From the NCBI GenBank assembly GCA_027559495.1, contig JAMXSV010000008.1:1054001-1118000 (forward strand): a stretch of DNA of 64,000 nucleotides. The letters run 5' to 3'. The stretch comes from Aurifilum marmelostoma. Taxonomy: Eukaryota; Ascomycota; Sordariomycetes; Diaporthales; Cryphonectriaceae. A program made the position numbers and the translations under genes. Positions 1 to 11,230 of the stretch are shown here, in pieces (the first letter of the stretch is position 1; each line of letters opens with the position of its first letter). Below the pieces are notes generated by a model that was not told the DNA's origin, ran no database searches, and saw only the letters and a program-made list of their open reading frames with translations.

Positions 1-389
1 ATGACAAAACATCAGAGCTAACAATGCATCATTCTCATGGATATCGGCAATCTTATTTGATCCTCCAGCTGCCACTGCTCACGCAAGGTAGCATGTCACA
101 CCGGGTCTGTCTGGGACGCCGTGATGTTGATACTTCTAGCCCAACCAATTCTCCCGTGACTGACAACATGCCATAACTAGTACCGCTGTGGGAGTCCATG
201 CTGCTGGAGGCTGGCCTATGTGCCCTGGCCCTCTTTGCTTTTTCTTCTTTCTATTCTTTCTGCTCATAAACAGAACACACTCTTGCTTTCTCCCTTGCCT
301 CTAACCCAGACGAAACTGGAAGAAGAGTAAGAAATCATCTTCTATAGGACCCCTTCCAGGAAGCTCAAAGCTCGCCGCATGTCCGTCCT
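1..389. other. 3' flank of the first gene, no gene seen
   Basis: This stretch lies downstream of the minus-strand gene that ends at 390. It has no convincing reading frame on either strand and presumably carries that gene's 3' UTR. Confidence 0.5.
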
Positions 390-1625
390 TCACCAGGACC
401 TTTCGAGCTCTATTTCCTCTCCCAATCTTGCCCATTCTTGTCGTGCCCTGGTAGGACTGATCTCGGAGGTCATCGACTGGCCAGGCAATCGGTATGCATC
501 GAAGGTGAACTTGACTGGATCCTGGATTGCGCCATAGCAAATGCTCCCCCGGATGTGGCCATCACCGTAGAACCAGATAACATTAAAGGGACCAGACCGA
601 CCGAGCGTGTCGTTGGCGAAGGGCTCTCGATTGTCGTGTTTGTAGAAGGCGTGTCCGCGCCAGAACATCCCATTGGGATACTCAGAATCCGGTTCGTATG
701 GTCTGGCCACTTTTATCATCCCGTCAGCCACACCGAAGTCGAATGAGAGCCACAGTTCATTGCCATCGACAGTCGCAATGAGGCTCAGGTCGTCCCTGTA
801 CTCAGGCCAGTTGTTCTCGACGTAGTCGCACTCGACTTGGTAGCGGCCGTTAAGCAGGCCAATTCTAGGGTGCTGAGCTGGCGGTGAGCGGAATTGTCCT
901 CGATCAGGAATTGAACCTGCCTGCTCGTACGCACTGTAGGGAGGAGGCGGCTCGTCGACTGGAATGGCCCTGCCGGCAGTCGAGAGGCCGGATCGCCCGG
1001 CGTCAGATCTCGCGTTATCGCTCCTGGGTCTCGCAGGACTTCTTGCAGGTGCCCTCGAGGCCTTCGCAGCGGGGGTGGTCTTAGCCGTCGCCTTCTTCTG
1101 CGGAGTGGCCTTGGTCGCCGAAGCTGCCTTGGGTGTCTTGATCTTCTTGGCCGCAGGCTGTGCCTTCTGCACCTTGACCGCTCCAGTCGTGGACACCTGT
1201 ACAGAGACATTGACGCTGACATTGGTCGACAGCTGGTCGGCCTTTCGCTTTGTGCTGCCCTTGGCCTTCGCCGCAGCCGACTCCTGCATGACCTTCTTCG
1301 CTTCTCGCTCCCTCTTGTTCCATTCCTTCTTCAGGTCCGCCTCGATCTTTTGGATGTGAGCTGGGACGGAGAGACCGCCCTGCATGACGGCATCGAAGAG
1401 ACGCTTGTGGGCAGTGCCCTTGACCTTGGAGGAAGGCAGGCCATAGTGCAGCAGTTGTGCCTCGTACCAGTGCGCAGGACGGTTCTCGGTGTCTTTGCCG
1501 GTGAAGTGAGCCTTGAGCTCGGAAAGGGTGGCCCGCCGGTGGCGGTTCAGGTTGCTGGCCTCGCGATAGAGCGAGTCTCCAGCGTAGGAGAAGCCGTCCC
1601 TCTCAACAGGACCTGCGAGTGACAT
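390..1625 (-). CDS. Hypothetical protein with Lys/Ala-rich linker and PPxY motif
   Basis: Single-exon frame of 411 residues starting at a true ATG (1623-1625). I do not recognise the family. Three parts are visible. The N-terminal block (about 1-115) is predicted helical and charged, and contains the stretch AHWYEAQLLHYGLP. A low-complexity Lys/Ala/Pro/Ser linker follows (about 115-220) with basic clusters such as KRKAD and KKIK that could be nuclear localisation signals. The C-terminal block (about 245-385) is compact and aromatic-rich (LWLSFDFGVADG, FNVIWFYGDGHIRG) and looks folded. Residues 226-230 read PPPPY, a canonical PPxY ligand for WW domains. The gene is divergent from pab2. A nuclear or chromatin role is only a guess from the basic linker. 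The continuous frame and folded ends make it a credible gene. Confidence 0.8.
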   Translation of the reverse strand: MSLAGPVERDGFSYAGDSLYREASNLNRHRRATLSELKAHFTGKDTENRPAHWYEAQLLHYGLPSSKVKGTAHKRLFDAVMQGGLSVPAHIQKIEADLKKEWNKREREAKKVMQESAAAKAKGSTKRKADQLSTNVSVNVSVQVSTTGAVKVQKAQPAAKKIKTPKAASATKATPQKKATAKTTPAAKASRAPARSPARPRSDNARSDAGRSGLSTAGRAIPVDEPPPPYSAYEQAGSIPDRGQFRSPPAQHPRIGLLNGRYQVECDYVENNWPEYRDDLSLIATVDGNELWLSFDFGVADGMIKVARPYEPDSEYPNGMFWRGHAFYKHDNREPFANDTLGRSGPFNVIWFYGDGHIRGSICYGAIQDPVKFTFDAYRLPGQSMTSEISPTRARQEWARLGEEIELERSW

Positions 1626-2646
1626 GTTGGTCTGCCAGACAGCGCAATAAATCGCTGAAATGGAGAAAAGACGAACAAAAAAAGGAGATGACGGACAGAG
1701 TGAGATGGGGAGATCTGTATCAAGGGGAGACGACGATAAACAAACGCCTGTAAAGCTCGGAAAGCTATAGGAGGCCCCGCACTTGTGAGTACACTGGAGC
1801 AGGGATGATGAAGCAACCTGCTGATCACTTTACCCAAACGCAGCACTGTCTAAAAAGAAAAAAGAACAAAGAACTTCTACTTCAGGCTAGGGGCAGACAG
1901 GACCTCTTGCATATCAAGAATTTGAAGATAACAACGAAGGGTTGGAGTGTGTTCAGCATAGTAGGAAAAGGGTGATGCTGTAGTGAGCTTCTGGCACCCC
2001 TGTGCTAAGTAGCCCCGTGTAAAGCCCTGCCACGGAATTCGAGGGTTACAGAAGGAAATAAGGAATTAAAAAAAGGTGGATTATCATATATTCACAAAGC
2101 AGTTGAGAATTATGATCAGGTTAAGGAAGACAGAGAATGTGTCTTGACTTTTGACTCTAGGTATTATATAGGCTGGGAAACCATAGTGAAATACTGCTCA
2201 ACAAAAGCACCAATCAAGCTGATCTAGACCCACCTTTCCCGATAAGATAAGTGTCCAGCCTGTATTTCACAAGCAGCAGTTGACATGCCTCAAAGAACTG
2301 TCGCCTACCTGACTGCCCAACACGTCACCAGGCCTGTACTTGCTGTTTCCATTACCAAAAGCGAGCCCCCCCCCCACCCCTCTCTCGTGGTAAGTTTGAT
2401 TCTTTCTTCTCTCCTCATCTAGAGAACCTTGAGGTGTGCCTCTTTGTGCTCGTGTCGCGTGAGGCAGTCACGCGTCGCAGGCGGAAGCTGGGTCAGGGAC
2501 CTAAGCTGCCTCTTTGTCCGGGCGCTCAAAGACAAAACCCTGGTGCAAGTCTGGTGCTAACCACCTCCAAAAACCATTTCAGGCCACTGCTGTTCCACCC
2601 ACCTTCACCCACACACACAGCGCTGTGCTAATCCTAGCCGAGAGCC
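1626..2646. promoter_or_regulatory. Divergent intergenic region
   Basis: About 1 kb between the start codons of the PPxY gene (minus) and pab2 (plus), so it must hold both promoters and 5' UTRs. A C-run lies near 2368-2379, followed by a pyrimidine-rich stretch ahead of pab2. No specific binding site is claimed. Confidence 0.5.
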
Positions 2647-3417
2647 ATGGCCGACGTCAAACCAGAGGACACGGTCCAGGAGGACCGCCCTGCTGAGGAA
2701 GAGGGCAATGAAGAGGTGGGCACCATCGCAACGCGTACATATAATAAAAACATGTACAAGGGGAAACAACCCAAGACATAGAAGACATCTGACAAGAGCC
2801 GGCACAATAGGAGGAGATCTCGGCCATGAAGAGGCGGGTCGCTGAGATGGAGGAGGAGGCTGCCAAGCTGCGCGAGATGCAGGCCAGCCTCGACAACCAG
2901 GCGGAGACGGTCCAGGAGTCCAAGACGGATGTGGACAGCCGCAGTATCTTTGTCGGTAACGTCGACTACTCGGCCTCTCCCGAGGAGATCCAAGCCCACT
3001 TTCAGAGCTGCGGCTCGATCAACCGCGTCACCATCCTGCTGGACAAGTTCACCGGACAACCCAAGGGGTAAGTGAGAAAGGGCCCAGTCGCCTCCTCAGC
3101 CATTCTTGTTGTACATGTGTTCCTGGTGGAGGCAGGAACTGCAAGCTAAAAGCCCATCGACCTACAGGTACGCTTATGTCGAGTTCACTGAGCCCAGCCT
3201 GGTGGCCCAGGCCCTGGTCCTCAACGAAAGCATGTTCAAGGGCCGCAGCATCAAGGTCACGCCCAAGCGTACGAATGTGCCCGGCATGACTCGTGGCCGT
3301 GGACGAGGCGGCTTCCGGGGCGGGCGCGGTGGTTTCGGCCGTGGTGGGTTCGGCTTTCCTCGAGGTGGCTACCGCGGCGGCGGTCGTGGGCGTGGTCGCG
3401 GCTTCACTCCCTACTGA
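2647..3417 (+). CDS. pab2: Polyadenylate-binding protein 2 (PABPN1/Pab2-like), 3 exons
   Basis: Joining 2647-2715, 2811-3067 and 3168-3417 gives 191 residues. Both introns are GT-AG (GTGGGC...TAG and GTAAGT...CAG) and the phases fit. The order is an acidic N-terminus, a short coiled coil (about 27-50: MKRRVAEMEEEAAKLREM), one RRM (about 68-145; RNP2 SIFVGNVDY, RNP1 YAYVEFT) and an Arg/Gly-rich tail made of GRGRGG/FGRGG repeats ending FTPY. This is the architecture of nuclear PABPN1/Pab2, which binds poly(A) during mRNA 3' processing and nuclear RNA surveillance. The RGG tail is the expected site of arginine methylation. RNP1 is interrupted by the second intron, which splits the glycine codon before YAYVEF. 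Length and domain order match the family. Confidence 0.96.
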
Positions 3418-5588
3418 GTGAACCCCACATATCAGGACACGGGAAGAGGAAGGAGGGGAAGCACGCAGCATGTATGATAGATTGGGACCACACGGCCTGA
3501 ACAGTCACGACCAAGGTCGAAGGTTGCTGGCTTCGGCGTAACAGGATCAGGAAAAGGGTAATGGAATTTTCTCGTCGTATCAGTTGACTGACTATCTTGT
3601 AACAAAGTAATCCACTGACTACTAAAACAAAGACTGAGCCCTGAAAGCCCTTTTTTCTTCTTCTTCTCTTCTACTACTTGCCAACTTACAGAAACATGCG
3701 CTACCAGCCTCAGCCTCGCGACATTGAAAAATCGGGGAATATGTGGTGCTCAGGCTCAGAGACAGCGTCATTTCACCATTGTACAGTACATACTGTAGGA
3801 CAAGGCGTGATCTACGTCATAGGTCGATCAATATCTCAGATCGACAGCACAAAATCTGCCACCCTGAGCAGAGAGTGAGAGAGACCCGACAGGCCGTAGA
3901 TAACTCAAACGAGGGGGTTTGGGTTACGAGTTGTTCTTCCGCACTTCGGAGACTACTGTCGCTAACAGAGATAAGATTGTCGGGAGGAGTGACGTGAGCT
4001 GAGGAGAACAGTAGAATCCGGTAGTGCACGAGAGTTACTTTACTCGAGCAATCCAGCTATCCAGCTCTTTTCCCCCTCCCAGCTCACAGCATCAATTTGT
4101 AGTGGTTGAGTTAAGTTTGAGGCAAGCTGCTACGTACCCGAGCACCCGAGAGCTCGGATGACAGACCCGAGACTGTGAGACAACAAAGTCTATGGGCACG
4201 TATTGATTTCGACTATCATCTGCTGCAAGAGAGTAAGTATAGAGAATGAGACTGAGTATCTCGTTCGCTCTCGCTCTCTCTCCTCCATTTTCCTTGTCTC
4301 TTGCAAGAAGGCTTGGTGAACGTGTATAGTGGCGCTTGACGGATCACGCCACCAAAGTATGTATGTATATGTATATATATAGAACTTCACGTATGAGAGA
4401 CGTTTGCACCGTTTTGTCGGGCGGATTAGGGTAAAGAGGCTGGCAAAGGTAGCGGACAGTATGTGATGTGTCGCATGTGAGTGTTTTAGGACAAGTTTAG
4501 GTTTCCACTTGACCACTGTGTCGTTCCGTCTCCGTCCTGGTCTAGACTCTTCAGTGCGAAGCACAGTGCAACTCCTGACCCCTCCTGCACCCCTACAGAG
4601 GCCCTGTGTTGCCATTGGCGCCCTCCTCCACAGGCGTGCCCACCCCGCTGCCCACTGACACGCGCGCTGCGAGGAATAAGCTGCTGCTACAAGGCACTGC
4701 TAAGCATTTGGCGGCCGCAGCAGGACAGAGAGTCCAGAACACCCCCCCCCCTCTCCCAAAAGCCCCTCACCTCCCCCCTCTGTCCTGGCCCAGTTGCCCG
4801 CCGTCTGGGTACCCTGTCGGTGCCTGTTTTGACGAGACTTTAGCCAAGCCCAGCGCCCAGCCCGCCCTGCCACCCGCCGCCGCCGCTACTTGCTGCTGCG
4901 TTCAGACAGGCGTTCGTGCCACCAAGGTTTATCGAGGCACGCATTTTGGCCGTGTCACCCGCAGGCAAAACGACACCGCCCCCCCCCCCCTTGACTCTCT
5001 TCCAGTCGACATCATCACCTTGGACGCCCAGTGTCACTATCATCACCACCGTCACCCAAAACCACAACGCAACCCAGATTTATTCTTCCTTCTGGGCTTG
5101 GACTGGCCCGCCGTGCCGTATCAGATCGATCCCTCAGACGCGAGGATTCGCAGCCGGGATTGGTCCAGGTACTTGCTCAAGCAATAGGAGAGAGAGGAAC
5201 CCCCCAGCAGGCAAAGGAAAGACGAAGAAGCGCGGGGGTCGGGGTGAGCATTTGCACAGCCTCAGCACGCCTGCAGGCGCCCAAGCCTTGGTCGTCATTG
5301 TCAGCTTTCTCCCTAGCGCATCTATCTATCTCGACTTTCTCATTCCTCCTCCCTCTCCTCCTTTTTTTTCCCGCCTTTCCAAAACCCGCACGACCTTCGC
5401 CGCAGCTGGTCCTCCCGACCAGGTTTACTTCTGATCGAGCCGGCCCATCACCCATCGCTCCACCCCGTCCATCCCCCTTCTTCTTCTTCTTCTCGATCGC
5501 CCTGCATCGAACCGCTCGAGTGGCAGGAAAAGTCGTGTGACAGGCAAAAGCAAGCACGACAGCGGGACGCGCCGCCTCGGCATTCAAA
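3418..5588. promoter_or_regulatory. pab2 3' flank and long pyrimidine-rich leader of hulA
   Basis: The first part is pab2 3' sequence and spacer. From about 4600 the plus strand becomes strongly C/T-rich, with C-runs at 4742-4751 and 4979-4990 and many CT tracts, up to the hulA start. This looks like the promoter plus a long 5' UTR of hulA. Several frames stay open here only because of the base composition; none begins with a supported ATG or has recognisable domains. Confidence 0.5.
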
Positions 5589-8445
5589 ATGAGCCGTCGC
5601 AGTGATGCCGGGCCTACAACGTGAGTTCCCCGATGATCCCCGGATATTTGTTTTTTTTTTTCTGGAGTCATCAGGCCTTGCTATCAAGCCGCGTCGAACA
5701 TTTTGTACTGATGAGATCACCCCTCTCTTTATAGTCAGCCCAATCTTCGTGTGACGAGTAAACAAACCTTCCCTACCCGAACGCAATCCTTCTGCTGCCA
5801 CCGGCTCCTTACTGACCCTCGATTGTGCAGTCATCGCCGCCGATGGCCTCTACAAGCGCGATGTTTTCCGTATGTCCTCACGTCCTCGTTTCGCGACTTG
5901 CTCGTTGGCTGTGGTGCTGATATCCAAGTCACAGGCTTCCCGGACCCTTTCGCCGTTGCTACGATCAACGGCGAGCAGACGCAGACCACTCAGGTCTCCA
6001 AGCGGACCTTGTGCCCGTACTGGAATGAGAGCTTTGACTTGTACGCCGTCTCAGACTTCCCCGGGCTCGACACCTGAAGGCTTTGCACCCGCTGACGCTT
6101 GAACAGCCGCGTGAACGAGGACAGCATATTGGCCGTTCAGGTCTTTGACCAGAAGAAGTTCAAGAAGAAGGATCAGGGTTTCCTCGGCGTCATCAACGTT
6201 CGGATTGGCGATGTCATCGAGCTTGCTCCAGATGCCGACGGTACTGATGATCCGTCACTTGTGTTTGCAGGTCCTGAACATGGCTGACTTTCTTCTGGGT
6301 TTGCCTCTACCATAGATCATATGCTCACCCGAGACCTCAAGAAGTCGACAGACAATCTGGTCGTCCACGGAAAGCTGATTGTCAACCTTTCGACTAACCT
6401 CTCTGCTCCTCCTCGAGGCCAGTCAGGCGGCCCTAGCAGCCGCCCAGGTCAGTCTTTCGCAACAGAGGCACCTTCTCAACGCCCGACGTCTGCCTTGGCC
6501 GCCACTCCCAATGGAAGCATCAACGGGAACGGACCGACCCCGATGCAGCGGCCGGCCAGCATCACCTCGGCGCCCTCATCGCAGCCGCCAAACGGCACCG
6601 CCCAGCCTCGCGGGAACAGCACCCTGAGCCCGTTCGAAGATGCGCAGGGCCGTCTTCCGCCTGGGTGGGAGCGCCGGGAGGACAATCTGGGCCGCACGTA
6701 CTATGTCGACCACAACACTCGTACGACGAGCTGGAACAGGCCGACGGCCAGCGGTGCAGTCAACACCGCGAGACAAGAGGAGGCTACAAACGTGGAGCGC
6801 CAGAGACACCAGAACCGGACCCTGCCCGAGGACCGGACCGGCACAAGCTCGCCCACGATGCAGGCCCAGCAGGCCGCACAGAACGCCAATGCCCAGACAA
6901 TGATGCACACCGGTGCTACGACGGCTGGGACGGGCGAACTCCCTCCCGGCTGGGAACAGCGATTCACCCCCGAGGGACGGCCATACTTTGTGGATCACAA
7001 CACTCGTACTACGACATGGGTGGACCCCAGGAGACAGCAGTACATTAGGATGTACGGCGGCCAGAATAATACTAATGGTACTATTCAGCAGCAGCCTGTG
7101 TCGCAGCTGGGCCCCCTGCCGAGCGGATGGGAAATGCGGCTCACCAACACCGCACGTGTTTACTTCGTGGACCACAACACGAAGACGACCACGTGGGACG
7201 ACCCTCGTCTGCCGTCCTCGCTCGACCAGAATGTACCTCAGTACAAGCGAGACTTCCGCCGGAAGCTCATCTACTTCCGGTCACAGCCCGCCATGCGCAT
7301 CCTGTCAGGCCAGTGCCATATCAAGGTTCGCCGGTCCCACATCTTTGAGGACTCATTTGCCGAGATCAGCCGGCAGTCGGCCACAGACCTCAAGAAGCGC
7401 CTGATGATCAAGTTCGATGGCGAAGACGGTCTCGACTACGGCGGTCTGTCCCGAGAATTCTTCTTCCTCCTCTCGCACGAGATGTTCAACCCCTTCTATT
7501 GTCTGTTCGAGTACTCGGCACACGACAACTACACGCTCCAGATCAACCCTCACTCTGGCATCAACCCCGAGCATCTGAACTATTTCAAGTTTATCGGGCG
7601 CGTGGTCGGCTTGGCCATCTTCCACCGGCGGTTCTTGGATGCGTTCTTTATTGGTGCCCTCTACAAGATGATCCTGGGCAAGTCTGTGGTCCTGGCGGAT
7701 ATGGAGGGTGTCGATGCCGACTTCCACAGGTCGCTGCAGTGGATGCTGGACAACGATATCTCGGGTGGCATCCTCGAACAGACCTTTTCGACCGAGGACG
7801 AGCGATTCGGCGTTATCACCGTCGAGGATCTGATCCCCGGAGGCCGTGATATTGACGTCACCAACGAGAACAAGAAGGAATATGTCGATTTGATGGTCAA
7901 GTGGCGCATTGAGAAGCGCATCGCCGAGCAGTTCCAGGCGTTCAAGGAGGGCTTCCATGAGCTCATCCCGCAGGAGCTCATCAACGTCTTTGACGAGCGT
8001 GAGCTGGAGCTCCTCATCGGTGGTATCGCCGAGATCGACGTGGACGACTGGAAGAAGCACACCGATTACCGCGGCTACACGGAGACGGACGAGGTCATTC
8101 AGAACTTCTGGCAGACCGTGCGCAGCTGGGATGGCGAGCAGAAGAGCCGGCTCCTGCAGTTCACGACGGGCACGTCCAGAATTCCCGTCAACGGGTTCAA
8201 GGATCTTCAGGGAAGTGATGGACCGAGAAGGTTCACTATTGAGAAAGCAGGGGAGATCACTAATCTGCCCAAGGCGCACACATGGTAAGACTCCCCGTGA
8301 CTATGACTGGCGGATGCACTGTTCCCAATGCTGACATTCACCTAGCTTCAACCGTCTCGACCTGCCGCCCTACAAGACGCTCGAGCAGCTTCAGCAAAAG
8401 CTCACCATCGCGGTCGAGGAGACAATGGGATTCGGCCAAGAATAA
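5589..8445 (+). CDS. hulA: NEDD4-family HECT E3 ubiquitin ligase (HulA/Rsp5), 7 exons
   Basis: Exons 5589-5620, 5735-5757, 5831-5869, 5935-6040, 6107-6240, 6316-8284 and 8346-8445 join in phase to 800 residues, close to Rsp5 (809). The order is an N-terminal C2 domain (about 10-120, TIIAADGLYKRDVF, RFPDPFAV), a Ser/Pro/Gln-rich linker, three WW domains (about 225-254, 320-349 and 379-408, each LPxGWE...YxVDHNTxTTxW) and a C-terminal HECT domain (about 420-800). The catalytic cysteine is residue 768 in AHTCFNRLDLPPY, 32 residues from the C-terminus as in Rsp5. The enzyme transfers ubiquitin from E2 to substrates. In fungi it works with arrestin adaptors carrying PPxY motifs to drive endocytosis of permeases. 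The gene is convergent with the complex I gene. The five short 5' exons and the final split-Cys exon are easily missed by automatic callers. Confidence 0.97.
8285..8345 (+). other. Last hulA intron, splitting the catalytic Cys codon
   Basis: A 61-nt GTAAGA...TAG intron. The upstream exon ends in TG and the downstream exon begins with C, so the catalytic cysteine codon TGC exists only in spliced mRNA. Reading through the intron gives Trp-stop instead of Cys. Confidence 0.93.
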
Positions 8446-9740
8446 ATGCAAGTATATACATACGAGTCGTATGTGGCACATATGAGCGAGCGCAGGCGAA
8501 GGCTGCGCTGGGGACGGGGTAGCTTCATGAGAGAAAAAACACACAAAGATACGTGGGAGGCACAATTACTTTGATAACAAGAGTGTGAAGCGCGTGCGAA
8601 ACTTTGATCTTTGGAGTCAGGGTGTTTAGGCGTCATCATTGGCCCGACGAATGCATGTATCCGAGATTTGATCTGTTATTTTTGAGGGAGAGGAAGCTGT
8701 CAGGGTCTCGACCAAGTCTATCTGACTTGGCTCGCCTCGAGGAAGGACCCAGGGTTGCAGTGCGGGTACGGGGGGGGGGGGGGGGGCATGGGCGAGGTCT
8801 CTCTCTCTCTCTGGTAACAAACAAGATGTGGTCAAGAGAACGAAGGTGAGGAGAGGCGGACAGGGAAGACGACAACACTATCGCTTATAAACACACCCCG
8901 ATCGAGGGCAGTACGTCATGGGAAAGGCAACCGGAGCACGACCTTTTTTCGAGATTAGTCCGATTATGCACATATTGTTTGCTGTCTAAACCTGACCATG
9001 CCCGCGCCTCCCTCTCCTTTTGATTTGACTTTTGTAAGCTGCGTGCTGTCTTTCAACGCCGCTGCTGACTGAATCAGTCAGTGGGAGATAATTTGCTCCT
9101 GCTCGGTGGCTCATCTGAACATGCTGTGGGATGTTGACGTTCTGGGACGACGACGACGATACCCGACCTCGTCTTGTCACTTTCGTGATACCCAAAAAGA
9201 TAGTACTATCTTAGAACTCGGGCTCATGTAACAAAAAAAGGGCCAAACGACATAGGAACTTCCCGTTCTATGCAGAGAACATCTTCCCAAATCACCAGCC
9301 ACTGAACTGGCATGGCATCTCGCAAAAGTGCACGGAAAGATGGATGTTCCTTGTTTGATGGTTTTTGCCATATTCATTTCATCTATTTGACCAGTCCGGT
9401 TTTCCCGCTCTTGTGTACCTTGCCTTCCCCTCCGACCTCCGACCGAGTAAAGGCTCCAGATATGTACAAAGCACGTTGGCAAAGTGACAACAAAACAAAA
9501 GAGAAACGACAGGCGGCTGACGGTAGCACAGCAGCAGCAGCAGCAGCTGTGCATTGGAGGATTTCCTCTCTCCCTCTCTCTCTCTCTTCTTTTCTCTCTC
9601 CTGGCACGCTTATCTTGTGATTATGCGTGCCGGTCCAGGGGCCCCGCTCTACCTCTCTCTCTCTGTGACCTTTGCGCTTGATTCTCGCCATGTCCGTGGC
9701 GACGTCGAGAATACCGACCCTTCTTCCTTTCTGTGTTTCT
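8446..9740. other. Convergent intergenic region hulA / NDUFS7
   Basis: Holds the 3' ends of two converging genes. Contains a G17 run, CT microsatellites (about 8798-8812 and 9567-9602) and a CAG repeat at about 9529-9546. Open frames here are short and repeat-driven; no gene is supported. Confidence 0.5.
8770..8786 (+). repeat. G17 homopolymer
   Basis: Seventeen consecutive G residues followed closely by a CT microsatellite. Its length is likely to be uncertain in the assembly. Confidence 0.9.
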
Positions 9741-10714
9741 CTACTTCCTATACCACATTCTCGTGATCTTGGTCATCCTCATCTTCCTCTGCAGCTGGAA
9801 GATGCCGTACATGAGAGCCTCGCTGGTGGGAGGGCACCCGGGGACGTAGACATCCACGGGCACGATCCTGTCGCAGCCCCGGACGACGCTGTAGCTGTAG
9901 TGGTAGTAGCCGCCGCCGTTGGCGCACGAGCCCATGGAGATGACCCAGCGGGGGTCGGGCATCTGGTCGTAGACCTGGCGCAGGGCGGGGGCCATCTTGT
10001 TGGTCAGGGTGCCGGCGACGATCATCACGTCGGACTGGCGGGGGCTGGCGCGGAAGATGATGCCCATGCGGTCCTGGTCGTAGCGCGGGGTCGAGAGGTG
10101 CATCATCTCGACGGCGCAGCAGGCGAGGCCGAAGGTCATGGGCCAGAAGGAGCCCTGGCGGCCCCAGTTGACAATCGTGTCGAGGGTGGTGCTAAGCACA
10201 TGTGGTCACAGATGGTCAGCTTTTTTCTTTCTTCCTTTTTTTTCTTTTCTTGTCTTCGTCTTCCTCTCTGGTCTTATCTCCTGTTATTCCCCTTCTTCAA
10301 ACAAGGGCAACAGGAACAATTATAGAGACAGATATTGCGGCAAGGTGGAGCAAAAGTCGTATGTGGAAAGGACATACAGGGCGTATTGCACAAGTCCCTT
10401 GGTGCCCTCCTGGCTCGCGAGAGGGACCTGCTTCGGCAGGAGACTCGTCGAGGCGCCGGCGTGGGACTGAATCTGTGCGGCATGGTTCTTGGAGGAGGAG
10501 GAGATGGAAGCGGCGGCGACGCGGAAGGGTATGAGGGAGGTCGTCGGCTTGGCTGTTGTTGCGAGATTGGTCCAGTCAGTACTTGTCATGTGTTTAATCG
10601 CGTGCATCTCGTCCGTCCGTCTCTGTTTCTGTCCTTGCCCTCCCTCGGGTCAAGCTTTCTCTCCGACGCACCTCGCAGGGCCACGAAGGCCGATGTCCGT
10701 AATGCGCTCGACAT
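9741..10714 (-). CDS. NDUFS7: Mitochondrial complex I PSST subunit (NDUFS7), 3 exons
   Basis: Read on the minus strand, exons 10714-10672, 10552-10378 and 10191-9741 join in phase to 222 residues, similar to other fungal orthologues. Exon 1 (MSSALRTSAFVALR) is basic and hydroxylated, typical of a mitochondrial presequence. The mature part has the conserved QVPLASQEGTKG segment, FGLACCAVEMMH, GSCANGG and VPGCPPTSEALMYG. The cysteines in these motifs bind the N2 [4Fe-4S] cluster that passes electrons to ubiquinone. The protein sits in the peripheral arm of complex I on the matrix side near the Q site. The third exon alone appears open with a GTG at its start, but that codon lies in the intron. 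The C-terminus (TKITRMWYRK) matches the family. Confidence 0.96.
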
Positions 10715-11230
10715 TGCTGGACGTAGAGGGCTGATTGGACTTTGGGAAAAAACTTCCTCTCTGTGATCGGTAGAGTATAGAGAAAGAGGAGTGGGGAGAG
10801 GTGGTGGTCGTGGCGGGGATGGTGGGCTTGGAGGCGATGGTTGACGATTGTATGGGCAACCTTTGGACGGTGTCGTCGATTGCAGAAGGTGCTGCTGGTG
10901 TGCGGTAAAAGTCGCCTCTGGCTCACCAAAACGTTGGTTCTGATTGGGTGCTCGGCATGGGATGGGTCCAGTGGGAGCTGCGCTTGTCCGGGTCTTGGAC
11001 GTCACAAATAATCACTAACAATTTCTCCCTCGACTGGTGGTCCGTGCCCTTGCCTTCACCCTCTAAGAACGGACGCATCACCAATACACGCTGTGTTTTG
11101 CAAATAGCTACAGGATGAGCAATATCTGGCTGTAGGGGAAGACACTGAAACCATTGTCCAGGGGGGAGTATACATAAGGTCTGATAGACAGCTACATATC
11201 GATTTGATGTCATTACAGATCGCCAACCTA
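10715..11230. other. Spacer between mpp10 3' end and NDUFS7 start
   Basis: Both flanking genes are on the minus strand, so this stretch holds the mpp10 3' UTR and the NDUFS7 promoter. Small open frames are present but none has support. Confidence 0.5.

Noticed and set aside
4606..5187. 193-codon frame upstream of hulA
   Set aside because: Starts with TTG, is Pro/Ala/His low-complexity driven by C-runs, overlaps two other equally open frames and has no recognisable domain. It lies in the probable hulA leader.
7353..8279. 308-codon antisense frame opposite the HECT domain
   Set aside because: Shadow of the strongly conserved HECT exon; no independent motif or start support.
9741..10199. NDUFS7 as a single 152-aa exon
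   Set aside because: Its first codon is a GTG inside the intron. The presequence and the QVPLASQEGTKG segment lie in two upstream exons that join in phase.
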